NCBI RefSeq assembly: GCF_000758525.1
Contig: NZ_CP009241.1
Coordinates: forward strand, 6,138,001-6,202,000
From: Paenibacillus sp. FSL H7-0357
GTDB lineage: Bacteria; Bacillota; Bacilli; Paenibacillales; Paenibacillaceae
Length of the DNA: 64,000 nucleotides
Direction of reading: 5' to 3'
In this document: positions 26,447 through 35,491 of the stretch, one piece after another
Numbering within the stretch: position 1 is the first letter of the stretch
Layout: the number at the start of each line of letters is the position of its first letter
Notes under the pieces: generated by a model
Databases searched by the model: none
What the model was told of the DNA's origin: nothing
What the model saw: only the letters and a program-made list of their open reading frames with translations
Program-made: the position numbers and the translations under genes

Positions 26447-26680
26447 GATGAACGGGAAAGTAGTTGCCTTGGACCCTAGTCCCCAGCGAGCCGGAAGAGT
26501 GAGAGCCGGTACAGGCCAGTTAATGAAGCGCACCCGGGAGATGGACTTCTGAACTGATAGTAGGAAGCCCCGGCTGAAGACCGTTAACCTGTAAGGTGGC
26601 TAAACCAAGTTGTTTAGCAACAAGAGTGGTACCGCGAGCGCTAAAGCCCTCGTCTCTTTTAGAGACGTGGGCTTTTTTTG
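26447..26680 (+). promoter_or_regulatory. T-box leader of argS
   Basis: A T-box riboswitch senses uncharged tRNA. The T-box sequence AAGAGTGGTACCGCGAG is at 26622-26638. Upstream are stem I elements: GGGAAAGTAG (loop E-like) near 26453 and paired GCGAGCCGG / GAGAGCCGG blocks near 26498-26525. The specifier region reads TGAAGCGCACCC near 26535; the codon is CGC (Arg) if the usual spacing is shifted by one base, GCG (Ala) otherwise. Arg fits the downstream gene. Confidence 0.92.
26644..26679 (+). terminator. T-box terminator hairpin
   Basis: AAAGCCC-T-CGTCTC pairs with GAGACG-T-GGGCTTT and is followed by T residues. It competes with the antiterminator that includes the T-box sequence. Confidence 0.92.
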
Positions 26681-26748
26681 ATGTTTTTTAGCCCGCTAAG
26701 TACATGTAACGCAAATCTGCTTCAAGAATTTTAAAGGAGGTTCATCCC

Positions 26749-28725
26749 GTGTTAAGCCAACTTATCAGAACAAGCTTGGAACAAAGCGTCCAGCAGGTAT
26801 TCAGCAGCCTGAGCGCTGCCGCACCAGAACATTTAACCATCGATCTTGAACAGCCCGCTAATCCGGATTTCGGCGACTACTCCAGCAATATTGCCATGCA
26901 GCTGGCCAAAGTCCTGCGCAAGGCCCCAATGGCTATTGCCGAGCTGATCACAGCGGAGCTTGGGCAAGAGGAGGCGATCAAGGGATTGCTGCAGCGAATC
27001 GAGGTTGCGGCTCCGGGCTTCATCAATATGTACGTGGATTGGCAGGAGTGGGCAAATCACAGCTTTGAGCTGCCGCCAGGGAACGGGAATAAGGTGATCA
27101 TTGAGCATACTTCTGTAAACCCAAACAAATCAATGCATATTGGACATCTGAGAAACTCCTGTATTGGAGATGCGCTGGTTAGGATTTTGAAAAAAACAGG
27201 TTACAACGTGGAAGTTCACAACTATGTGGATGACCTTGGCAATCAGCTGGCAGATACGGTGGTCGGGCTAATGAATGTGCCGCTCGCAGGTGATCATGTC
27301 CGCTTCGGTGATTATTGCTGGGATATCTACGCCGGAATCAATAAGGAATATGCGTTGCATCCTGAGACGATCCATAAACGGACGGAGATTCTCCACGCAT
27401 TGGAAGAAGGAAACGGCAATACCGCTTGGCTCGGCAGCCTTGTGGCTGAACGGATTGTGAGAGAACATGTTGAGGAAATGAAAAACTTCGGCATCACCTA
27501 CGATTTGCTGGTGTGGGAGAGCAGTATTTTAAAAGAGGGATTTTGGTCCTCTGCTTTTGCGCTGCTGGAACAGACAGCCGTTTTTGTTCAGGAAACCGAG
27601 GGCAAGCTGGCGGGATGCTGGATTCTGAAGCAATCGGCAACAGAAGGCACAGGGGCGGATTCAGAGGAACATCAGAAAGATAAGGTGCTGGTGCGCTCGA
27701 ACGGGATTTTGACCTACACCGCCAAGGACATCGCCTATCATCTCTGGAAATTCGGACTGCTGGACAAAAACTTCTCCTACAGCGAGTTTAATGCAGGCGT
27801 TTGGACGACGGGTCCAAGTGGACAGCAGATGCCTTTTGGAGAGGCAGATATGGTGGTTAACGTCATTGATTACCGGCAGGAGTATCCGCAGGCGATGGTG
27901 AAGCAGGCTTTAGAGGTATTGGGATATGCCGGGCAAGCCGGGAAGCTTCATCATGTAAGCTATGGCGTGGTTTCTCTTAGTCCGGCTTCCGCCGCTGAAC
28001 TGGGGATCGATACCTCGGACGGCAAAACCTCTTACGCCATGTCCGGCCGTCAGGGCATCGGCATCAAGGTCACCGAGCTGGTCCAGCTCATGGAGAACAC
28101 CATTGAAGCCACCCGCTCCGACAAAAACGGCCTGTCCAGCCGGCTGATCGCCACAGCTGCAATCCGTTACTATCTGCTGCGTTTCAATCTGGGGACGGAG
28201 ATTGTGTTTGATTTCAAGCAGGCGACCGAGATTTCCGGCAATACCGGCGTATACCTGATGTATACCTATGCGCGTGCGGGCAGTGTGCTCAGTAAAGCCG
28301 CTGGAATGGAGGCAGGAGCCGTATTGGGAGCAGCGGCAGCTGCAACGTTGAAGACGGATGCAATGGCGGTAAATACGGCGGCGAGAGCGGTACTGGCGGC
28401 GGATGGGGCAGCGGATGGGGCATCAGAACCAGCTGCGGTGCCGGATTTCCCGGCCCAACTGGACAAAGCGGAGCTTGCCCTGCTGAGACATCTCAGCATC
28501 TGGCAAGACACCTTATACAGCGCGAGCATCGAGCTGACGCCAAATGCAATCTGTAACTACGCGCATACTCTGGCCTCGCTGTTCAATAACTTTTATTCCG
28601 CCTGCCCGATTCTCAAAGGGGAGCAACTCACCATCCGCTTCCGTCTCTGGCTTACTTCAACATTCCAGGAAACGCTCGGCGAAGTGCTTGAGGTGCTTGG
28701 CCTGCCGAAGCCGGAGCGGATGTAA
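26749..28725 (+). CDS. argS: Arginyl-tRNA synthetase, divergent type with Ala-rich insert
   Basis: Charges tRNA-Arg. N-terminal additional domain at about residues 5-95; class I HIGH motif at 130-133; the second signature is MSGRQGIGIKV near residue 430, in place of a KMSKS-type sequence. The C-terminal DALR anticodon-binding domain starts about residue 575. At 658 aa it is about 80-100 residues longer than usual; the excess is an Ala-rich stretch (about residues 512-570) between the body and the anticodon domain. The start is GTG 26749 with AAAGGAGG. It is controlled by a T-box. It is probably a second argS in the genome; that cannot be checked here. Confidence 0.92.
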   Translation: MLSQLIRTSLEQSVQQVFSSLSAAAPEHLTIDLEQPANPDFGDYSSNIAMQLAKVLRKAPMAIAELITAELGQEEAIKGLLQRIEVAAPGFINMYVDWQEWANHSFELPPGNGNKVIIEHTSVNPNKSMHIGHLRNSCIGDALVRILKKTGYNVEVHNYVDDLGNQLADTVVGLMNVPLAGDHVRFGDYCWDIYAGINKEYALHPETIHKRTEILHALEEGNGNTAWLGSLVAERIVREHVEEMKNFGITYDLLVWESSILKEGFWSSAFALLEQTAVFVQETEGKLAGCWILKQSATEGTGADSEEHQKDKVLVRSNGILTYTAKDIAYHLWKFGLLDKNFSYSEFNAGVWTTGPSGQQMPFGEADMVVNVIDYRQEYPQAMVKQALEVLGYAGQAGKLHHVSYGVVSLSPASAAELGIDTSDGKTSYAMSGRQGIGIKVTELVQLMENTIEATRSDKNGLSSRLIATAAIRYYLLRFNLGTEIVFDFKQATEISGNTGVYLMYTYARAGSVLSKAAGMEAGAVLGAAAAATLKTDAMAVNTAARAVLAADGAADGASEPAAVPDFPAQLDKAELALLRHLSIWQDTLYSASIELTPNAICNYAHTLASLFNNFYSACPILKGEQLTIRFRLWLTSTFQETLGEVLEVLGLPKPERM

Positions 28726-29031
28726 CGGAGAATTACGAAGTTGTTGTGCATGGATCCAATGTGAACCATAGACTAGACACGTATTCTCCTATGTTTAACA
28801 CTGCAGCTGATTACCCGCTGCGGGAAAAAGATCAGCGGGAATTATGCCTGTTAATTCTGCTTCAAGCCTTGCTTAATGAGGTCGCCCGATTGGTCCGCGG
28901 CGGCCTCATGATCTGTTTTCTGCGCTAACGTTCTCCGTTCATGACTGATGTGAATCTTGTTCATTGCCAAGCCAATCTGGAGTTTAAAACCGGGTATTTT
29001 CTTCAGAACGGTTGTGTCTCACGTAGCTCTC
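28726..29031. other. Intergenic stretch, no gene seen
   Basis: 306 bases between argS and the MerR gene. A GC-rich imperfect hairpin (GAGGTCGCC ... GGCGGCCTC, 28880-28909) followed by a weak T-rich sequence may end argS transcription. Short frames have no ribosome-binding sites. Confidence 0.5.
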
Positions 29032-29481
29032 TCACGCCTTCCGAACAGGGGGCGAGTAAAATACATCACTATGCATATGCTGAATTTTGTCCCAGTTGCT
29101 AGGATTGGTCGTGTCTGGAGAGCGGTGCTCCATAATGGCTTGATAAAGGGCGGTTTTTTCTTCCAAATGGGCAACGTGCTGTTTGGCTTCTTCGAGCTTA
29201 GCGAGCGCTGCTTCTTTATGCTCCATCATGAGTGCGGAGCGTTGCGGAATGGTCGAATCTCCTTCGAGACAGAGATCGATGTACCTTTTTATGACTTCAA
29301 TCGGCATCCCGGATTGCTTGAGGCATTTGATGCCATGCAGCCAGTTGATCGATTCTTCGTCGAACATCCGAATATTATTTTGATTGCGCTGTACGCTTGG
29401 CACCAGGCCTTTATCCGTATAAAAGCGTACAGCGTGCTCGGTGAGTCCCGTTATTAGGGCGGCTTCTTTGACCGTATGCAT
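29032..29481 (-). CDS. MerR-family transcriptional regulator
   Basis: 149 aa. N-terminal winged helix-turn-helix with HTVKEAALITGLTEHAVRFY (residues 2-21) and NNIRMFDEESINWL (about 35-48), then a coiled-coil dimerisation helix (about 75-120), and a short tail without clear metal-binding cysteines. It resembles the AdhR-type MerR group, which responds to reactive aldehydes. Start ATG 29481 has GGGGGATT upstream; a longer frame to 29640 crosses the promoter and lacks a start signal. It is divergent from an aldo-keto reductase whose promoter has a MerR-type 19-base spacer. Confidence 0.88.
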   Translation of the reverse strand: MHTVKEAALITGLTEHAVRFYTDKGLVPSVQRNQNNIRMFDEESINWLHGIKCLKQSGMPIEVIKRYIDLCLEGDSTIPQRSALMMEHKEAALAKLEEAKQHVAHLEEKTALYQAIMEHRSPDTTNPSNWDKIQHMHSDVFYSPPVRKA

Positions 29482-29519
29482 GTGAAATCCCCCATGGAAA
29501 ATAAATTTTTGAAGACGCC

Positions 29520-29550
29520 TTGACTTCGTGTAACACGAAGGTCCTAAGCT
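29520..29550 (+). promoter_or_regulatory. MerR-type promoter of the aldo-keto reductase
   Basis: TTGACT (29520-29525) and TAAGCT (29545-29550) with a 19-base spacer that contains the palindrome CTTCGTGTAACACGAAG (29524-29540). A long spacer with a central palindrome is the hallmark of MerR-activated promoters. Confidence 0.78.
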
Positions 29551-29636
29551 TATTGTAATGCAAATGAGCCGTAAGTGGAACCCCCGCTTCAGTGCCCGAT
29601 TCAGGGGATACGCGCCGTTTGCTATTATACATTTGA

Positions 29637-30506
<870 letters not shown>

Positions 30507-30553
30507 ACCTTGATCGAACCGTAACTCATCACGCGTTTATCCTCATCTATTAA

Positions 30554-30595
30554 GAAAGGACAGGGCGGGTCCCCCTTGTCCTTTTAAAACTGCTG
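30554..30595 (+). terminator. Terminator behind the aldo-keto reductase
   Basis: AAAGGACAGGG pairs imperfectly with CCCTTGTCCTTT, followed by TTAAAA. The stem has a bulge. Confidence 0.65.
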
Positions 30596-30969
30596 CTAAG
30601 GGTGCAACGAAATCTATACTCCTACCATTACAGGTAACACACAGAACCACCGAGACATCTATAACTATCCTGCCCGCGAATAGTGTTCACTTATTGCAAC
30701 TATCGTTTCCCGCCCTATAAATTTCACTCAGACGTTAGATTAGCACACTGTAGAAAATTAGCGGGTGCTATTCCTTTTAGTTGCTGCAATTCCTCGGTGC
30801 ATGCTGGATTAGCGGGCGGTTTGCCCGCTAGTGCAGACGCGTATTATCAGGCGGACCAGCAAATGGGGTGCTCCAAAGATAGAGGGTAATAAAGCCGCCC
30901 CTCTTGCGATGTTTATCCTCCCGATGCAGATGCTCCAACGCCCCCAGGGGCTTCTCACCCCCGGACGCA
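30596..30969. other. Intergenic stretch, nothing recognised
   Basis: About 370 bases between two terminators. No frame with a ribosome-binding site, no repeat and no RNA gene seen. Confidence 0.5.
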
Positions 30970-30970
30970 C

Positions 30971-31000
30971 AAACAGCCTTCCCGAAGGAAGGCTGTTTTG
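30971..31000 (-). terminator. Terminator of the tRNA-Arg gene
   Basis: AAACAGCCTTCC pairs perfectly with GGAAGGCTGTTT around a CGAA/TTCG loop, just behind the 3' end of the tRNA. Confidence 0.8.
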
Positions 31001-31005
31001 TGTGA

Positions 31006-31079
31006 CGTCCCGGAAGGGATTCGAACCCCCGACCGTGCGCTTAGAAGGCGCATGCTCTATCCAACTGAGCTACCGGGAC
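31006..31079 (-). tRNA. tRNA-Arg (anticodon TCT)
   Basis: Cloverleaf on the minus strand: acceptor GTCCCGG/CCGGGAC, D arm GCTC/GAGC, anticodon loop CTTCTAA with TCT, T arm with GGTTCGAATCC. Discriminator G; CCA is not encoded. It reads AGA/AGG codons. Single tRNA with its own promoter and terminator. Confidence 0.97.
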
Positions 31080-31130
31080 AAAAGTGAAGTAATTGATTCC
31101 TAAAACATATGTATTCACGCAACGTTCTCT

Positions 31131-31158
31131 ATTATACCGCATTCAGATTTTTTTTCAA
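31131..31158 (-). promoter_or_regulatory. Promoter of tRNA-Arg
   Basis: On the minus strand TTGAAA (31158-31153), a 16-base spacer and TATAAT (31136-31131). Confidence 0.75.
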
Positions 31159-31359
31159 GGCTGCAGCAATATAATTTACTAAAATACGGCGAAACAGCAA
31201 CGGCAGCACAGCAGATCAGCCTATCCTCACCAGTTACCCTCCCACAGCATTTCTGTCCCCGGGGCAGAATCAGCGGCGGCCAGCCGCTCACCCCAATCCG
31301 TTCTACCCCCGGGGCAGACTGCGGCAGTTTTGCCGCATCCAATCGCCGGATTTCAGGAG

Positions 31360-31710
31360 TCACTTGTGGAAATGCTGTTCCAGCTGCTTTTTCAAGTCGC
31401 CGAAGATAAGCAGTTCTCGCTGGAATTTGGAGCGTTCATCCTCGGGGCTCATAATGATGCTGCCAGTAAAAGCACTGGCCGTCACATCCTGAAAAGCGTC
31501 ATGCAAATTGTTATCAAACCAATCGGTTGCAGTATTCGCGTCATTCGTCAGAATCCGCACAATTTCATAACCTTCCTCGCGCTGGTCTTCAACAATGTAC
31601 ACCAAAAGTGCGGAATCGCCTACAGCTCCCGGCAATACGCCCACTTCTGCACAAGGCGCGCCGTCATATTCGGTCATTCTGCGGATTTTGGCGTCTTTAA
31701 TATAATACAC
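31360..31710 (-). CDS. Uncharacterised 116-residue protein
   Basis: Soluble protein, predicted mixed alpha/beta, with VEDQREEGYEIVRILTND in the middle and a Lys/His-rich end. No family recognised. The start is GTG 31710 with AGGAGGG twelve bases upstream; a stop lies two codons before it in frame, so no earlier start exists. It stands alone and is convergent with the tRNA direction. Confidence 0.7.
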   Translation of the reverse strand: MYYIKDAKIRRMTEYDGAPCAEVGVLPGAVGDSALLVYIVEDQREEGYEIVRILTNDANTATDWFDNNLHDAFQDVTASAFTGSIIMSPEDERSKFQRELLIFGDLKKQLEQHFHK

Positions 31711-31836
31711 TTGTCATCCATCCCTCCTGGCAAATTTCCCTCTCCCTTAGTGTTCGGATAAGGACATACATTTTATCCCTTCCTTCGGCATATATCTGTA
31801 TTACTTGGCAAAAAAGAAACAAGTGAAATCGGCTGC

Positions 31837-31855
31837 GCCGTCCTTAAAGGACGGC
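31837..31855. repeat. 19-bp palindrome upstream of asnB
   Basis: GCCGTCCTT-A-AAGGACGGC, perfect arms of nine bases. It lies about 100 bases before the asnB start and could be an operator; no regulator is adjacent. Confidence 0.5.
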
Positions 31856-31952
31856 ATCCATTTCAGCGAGAAATATAAGGATAATTTATTGCGTGGAGCA
31901 TATAAATTCTTATATTTGGACAACAATCGCACAAAAGAGAGGATGAACCATC

Positions 31953-33797
31953 ATGTGCGGAATAACCGGATTTATCCAGTGGCGCGGCGACCTCACACAG
32001 CACTCGCAACTGCTCGTAAAAATGACTGAAACCTTGGCCAACCGCGGGCCGGATGCGGCCGGAACCTGGATTTCAGGGCCTTGTGCCTTCGGTCACCGCA
32101 GACTAAGCGTTATCGATCCCGAGAACGGCGCACAGCCTATGATCGCCCGCCATGACGATAAGGTGTACGCTATTGTGTACAACGGCGAATTATATAACGC
32201 CCCCGAGCTCAAAAAGGAACTGAAACAGCGGGGACACCATTTTCTCACCGAGTGCGACACCGAAGTTCTGCTGCACGCCTATATGGAGTGGGGACCGGAT
32301 TGCACCGGGAAGCTGAACGGAATCTTTGCATTTGCCGTCTGGGACGGTCTGCGGGACCAGGTATTTTTGGCACGCGACCGCCTGGGTGTGAAACCCCTGT
32401 TCTATAGCCGGGTGGACGATGTTTTTGTCTTCGGCTCCGAACCTAAAGCGCTGCTCCAGCACCCCAAGGTACAACCGAAGGTAGGACCGGAAGGACTGGC
32501 GGAAATCTTCATCATCGGTCCGGCCCGCACTCCGGGACATGGGGTATACAAAGATATATTCGAGCTTCGTCCAGGTCATGCCATGATTTATAGCCGGGAA
32601 GGCCTGCGCAGCTATGCTTATTGGAAATTAGAAAGCAATCATCACACGGAAAATGAAGAAGAAACAGCCTCCAGAGTGCGTGAATTGCTGCAGGATACAC
32701 TGGAGCGGCAATTGGTTTCTGACGTTCCGGTCTGCTCCCTGCTGTCCGGGGGGCTCGATTCCAGCGCACTGACCGCGCTCGCTGTGGATTATTACAACCG
32801 CACCGGCCAAGGCCGGGTGGATACCTATTCCGTCGATTATGTCGACAACGACAAGCATTTCAAAAGCCACACCTTTCAGCCCGGCGCAGATGGTCCGTGG
32901 ATTAAGCGGATGGTTGATGAGTTGAACACGAATCACCATTATGTAGCCTTTGATACACCGGAGCTGGTAACGGCGCTGGACAATGCCCTGGAATCCCGCG
33001 ATTTGCCGGGGATGACGGATGTGGATTCTTCGCTGTATCTATTTTGCCGTGAGATTAAAAAGAACGCGACCGTGGCCATCTCCGGCGAGGCGGCGGACGA
33101 GATTTTTGGCGGGTATCCCTGGTTCCACCGGGACGAGATGCTCTCCTCCGGCACGTTCCCCTGGTCGGTAGCCCCCAAAATGCGTGCAGGTCTATTGTCG
33201 CCGGAAGTGGGGGAATGGATACGTCCACTGGAATATTTAGGTGACAGATACAGCGATGCGGTAGCGGAGGTGCCGAAGCTTGACGGTGAGACCGGCAAGC
33301 AGGCGCAGATGCGCGTAATGTCCTATCTCAACATCACCCGCTTCATGCCGACACTGCTGGACCGTAAGGACCGGATGAGCATGGGTGCAGGACTGGAGGT
33401 CCGCGTGCCGTATTGCGACCACCGGCTCGTCCAGTATGTATTCAACATCCCTTGGGAAATTAAAACCGTAGGCAACCGGGAAAAAGGCATTCTGCGCAAA
33501 GCACTCGAAGGCATCCTGCCGGATGATGTGCTCTATCGTAAAAAAAGCCCTTACCCCAAAACCCATAATCCGGCCTATTTAAATGCCGTCCGGACTCAGA
33601 TGCTGGGCATTCTGGATGATTCCACTTCGCCCATCCTGCCGTTGATTGATGCAGCCAAGATCCGTGAAATCGCTGCCTCTCCCGAATCCTCCAGCAATCT
33701 GCCCTGGTTCGGCCAGCTGATGTCCGGCCCGCAGCTGTTCGCTTATCTCGCCCAGGTTAACCTGTGGCTGCGCAAGTATAACGTATCTATCGGGTAA
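31953..33797 (+). CDS. asnB: Asparagine synthase (glutamine-hydrolysing)
   Basis: Makes asparagine from aspartate, glutamine and ATP. The glutaminase domain (residues 2 to about 210) begins with the nucleophile Cys2 (MCGITGF); the synthetase domain holds the ATP-binding SGGLDSSALTAL near residue 266-277 and GEAADEIFGGYPW near 378-390. 614 aa is close to B. subtilis AsnB/AsnO. AGAGGATG precedes the ATG. Single gene, ended by a hairpin. Confidence 0.95.
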   Translation: MCGITGFIQWRGDLTQHSQLLVKMTETLANRGPDAAGTWISGPCAFGHRRLSVIDPENGAQPMIARHDDKVYAIVYNGELYNAPELKKELKQRGHHFLTECDTEVLLHAYMEWGPDCTGKLNGIFAFAVWDGLRDQVFLARDRLGVKPLFYSRVDDVFVFGSEPKALLQHPKVQPKVGPEGLAEIFIIGPARTPGHGVYKDIFELRPGHAMIYSREGLRSYAYWKLESNHHTENEEETASRVRELLQDTLERQLVSDVPVCSLLSGGLDSSALTALAVDYYNRTGQGRVDTYSVDYVDNDKHFKSHTFQPGADGPWIKRMVDELNTNHHYVAFDTPELVTALDNALESRDLPGMTDVDSSLYLFCREIKKNATVAISGEAADEIFGGYPWFHRDEMLSSGTFPWSVAPKMRAGLLSPEVGEWIRPLEYLGDRYSDAVAEVPKLDGETGKQAQMRVMSYLNITRFMPTLLDRKDRMSMGAGLEVRVPYCDHRLVQYVFNIPWEIKTVGNREKGILRKALEGILPDDVLYRKKSPYPKTHNPAYLNAVRTQMLGILDDSTSPILPLIDAAKIREIAASPESSSNLPWFGQLMSGPQLFAYLAQVNLWLRKYNVSIG

Positions 33798-33834
33798 ATC
33801 GCTAAGCTCTCTGCTCTCTGCACACAGCCAATAA

Positions 33835-33876
33835 CTGTAAACAGCAAGCCCCCAACCGGAGGCTTGCTGTTTACAG
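33835..33876. terminator. Hairpin between convergent asnB and an aldo-keto reductase gene
   Basis: CTGTAAACAGCAAGCC pairs perfectly with GGCTTGCTGTTTACAG. The T-run is weak; the hairpin probably serves both genes. Confidence 0.75.
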
Positions 33877-33898
33877 TTTCCTATTGTAAGAGGCTTGC

Positions 33899-34735
33899 TC
33901 AGAAATTAAAATTATCCGGGTCCGGACCGAACCTGTGGTTCTGGTTCAGGTTCTCAATTGCCTTAACGTCATCGTCGCTAAGCGTGAAGTCGAAAAATCC
34001 GGCGTTCTCTGTGATCCGCTCTGCATGAACCGATTTGGGAATGGTAATGACACCCTGCTGCAGATCCCAGCGCAGGACAATTTGGGCGACAGTTCTGCCA
34101 TATTTGCCGGCCAGCTCTTTAAGCAGCGGCATATCCAGATTGCCCTGCATCAGCGGACTCCAGGCCTCCAGCTGAATGTCATGCTGGCGTGTATATTTCA
34201 GCAGCTCGCGCTGGGTCAAGAGCGGATGGAACTCCACTTGATCGACCACAGGCACCACACCTGTATCGTCGATAATATCCTGCAGATGATGGATCTGGAA
34301 GTTGCTCACCCCGATGGATTTCACGAAACCTTCCTTTTGCAGATGGATAAGCGCCTTCCAGCTCTCCCGGTACTTGCCGGCGACCGGCCAGTGAATCAGA
34401 TACAGATCAATTACATCCAGCCCCAGCTTGCGGCGGCTGACTTCAAACGCTTGTAATGCGGATTCATAGCCTTGATCAGGATTGCGCAGCTTGGTCGTAA
34501 TGAACAGTTCCTCCCGGGGCACTCCGCATTCACGGATGGCTTGTCCGACGCCTTCTTCATTATTGTATCCAGCTGCCGTATCAATGCTGCGATAGCCTGT
34601 TTCCACTGCTGCTTTTACCGCGTTGATAACTTCCTCACCATCTTTGGTCTGCCATACGCCCAGTCCCAGCCACGGCATAGTTACTCCGTCATTTAATGTA
34701 GGTCCACCCGAAAACGGTCCGTTCAATTCACTCAT
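33899..34735 (-). CDS. Aldo-keto reductase
   Basis: 278-residue NADPH-dependent reductase, AKR5-like. The signatures are GLGVWQTKDGEEVINAV, YRSIDTAAGYNNEEGVGQA (about 47-65), LFITTKL with the catalytic Lys, DLYLIHWPV with the catalytic His (about 112-120) and IPKSVHAERITENAGFFDF near 232-250. GGAGGGTTAACG precedes the ATG. It is a paralogue of the reductase at 29655; no regulator stands beside this copy. Confidence 0.93.
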   Translation of the reverse strand: MSELNGPFSGGPTLNDGVTMPWLGLGVWQTKDGEEVINAVKAAVETGYRSIDTAAGYNNEEGVGQAIRECGVPREELFITTKLRNPDQGYESALQAFEVSRRKLGLDVIDLYLIHWPVAGKYRESWKALIHLQKEGFVKSIGVSNFQIHHLQDIIDDTGVVPVVDQVEFHPLLTQRELLKYTRQHDIQLEAWSPLMQGNLDMPLLKELAGKYGRTVAQIVLRWDLQQGVITIPKSVHAERITENAGFFDFTLSDDDVKAIENLNQNHRFGPDPDNFNF

Positions 34736-34877
34736 CGTTAACCCTCCAAGCCTAATGATATTGATCTAACTTCCTTAACCTTAAAAGAGGCCGCATAATC
34801 AGCCGATGACCAAAATCAGTATAGCAGATTGCTCCCGCAGGTCCAAAATGCCGCTCTGGACAGGTAAATCAGAATAA

Positions 34878-34917
34878 AAAATAAGTGCAGTCTGTGTTCA
34901 CAGTCTGCACTTATTTT
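34878..34917. terminator. Terminator behind the DUF985 cupin gene
   Basis: AAAATAAGTGCAG pairs with CTGCACTTATTTT, with A- and T-rich flanks that work in both directions. Confidence 0.85.
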
Positions 34918-34926
34918 AAAATTCGC

Positions 34927-35382
34927 TTATTTGTCGATTAGCTTGAAATCGTCAAAATTGAATTCCGGGGATACGATGCAGGAGACCAGCACCGGCTCGT
35001 CGCCTAGCACCCGGGCCGCCTGCCATACTCCTGCCGGAATAACCACCTGCGGCTGCTGGCCGGCGGCGATGTCGAGACCCAGGATAACCTCGGTAACATC
35101 CTCCGGCTGGTCACCGCTGCCTCCAAGGCTTAACACAATCGGGCTGCCGGAATGCCACAGCCAGATTTCGGAAGACAGCACCGTGTGCCATTCCGAGGTT
35201 TCGCCCGGATGAAGCAGAAAATAAATCGAAGAAGCTGAGGCTCTGGAGCCCGAATAGCTGCTTCCCAGTGTTTCTTGCGGGATATCAAAGGATGATTTCC
35301 AAAGTCTTTTGTACCATCCGCCTTCAACGTGAGGCTGCAGCCCCAGCGCTTCGACCAGCGGAGAAATTTCTTTTTGCGTCAC
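34927..35382 (-). CDS. Cupin, DUF985 family
   Basis: 151-residue single-domain cupin. The DUF985 pattern is seen: PHVEGGWYKRLWKS near 18-31, SSIYFLLHPGETSEWHTVLSSEIWLWHSG near 52-80, and VIPAGVWQAARVLGDEPVLVSCIVSPEFNFDDF towards the end. Biochemical role of the family is unclear. GTG start 35382 with AAGGAGA. It lies 109 bases behind the SPFH gene, with competing inverted repeats between. Confidence 0.88.
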   Translation of the reverse strand: MTQKEISPLVEALGLQPHVEGGWYKRLWKSSFDIPQETLGSSYSGSRASASSIYFLLHPGETSEWHTVLSSEIWLWHSGSPIVLSLGGSGDQPEDVTEVILGLDIAAGQQPQVVIPAGVWQAARVLGDEPVLVSCIVSPEFNFDDFKLIDK

Positions 35383-35398
35383 AGTATCGTCTCCTTAA

Positions 35399-35446
35399 AG
35401 TTTTGCGAAGCAAAACTGGCTTCGTAAGCTTACGCTTAAGTTTTGC
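35399..35446 (-). repeat. Overlapping, mutually exclusive inverted repeats before the cupin gene
   Basis: AGTTTTGC-GAA-GCAAAACT at 35399-35417 is a short hairpin; the GCAAAACT at 35410-35417 can instead pair with AGTTTTGC at 35439-35446. The first hairpin would lie directly beside the cupin ribosome-binding site on the minus-strand transcript. Confidence 0.6.
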
Positions 35447-35491
35447 TTTTACTTTAACGGAATGTGCCGCAATTGTCTAATCCTCTTCCGC

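Noticed and set aside
28746..28928. 60-codon frame behind argS
   Set aside because: No ribosome-binding site and no protein-like features; lies across a probable hairpin.
31805..32029. 74-codon frame starting with TTG upstream of asnB
   Set aside because: Lys-rich N-terminus is suggestive, but there is no ribosome-binding site and the end overlaps the coding start of asnB in another frame.
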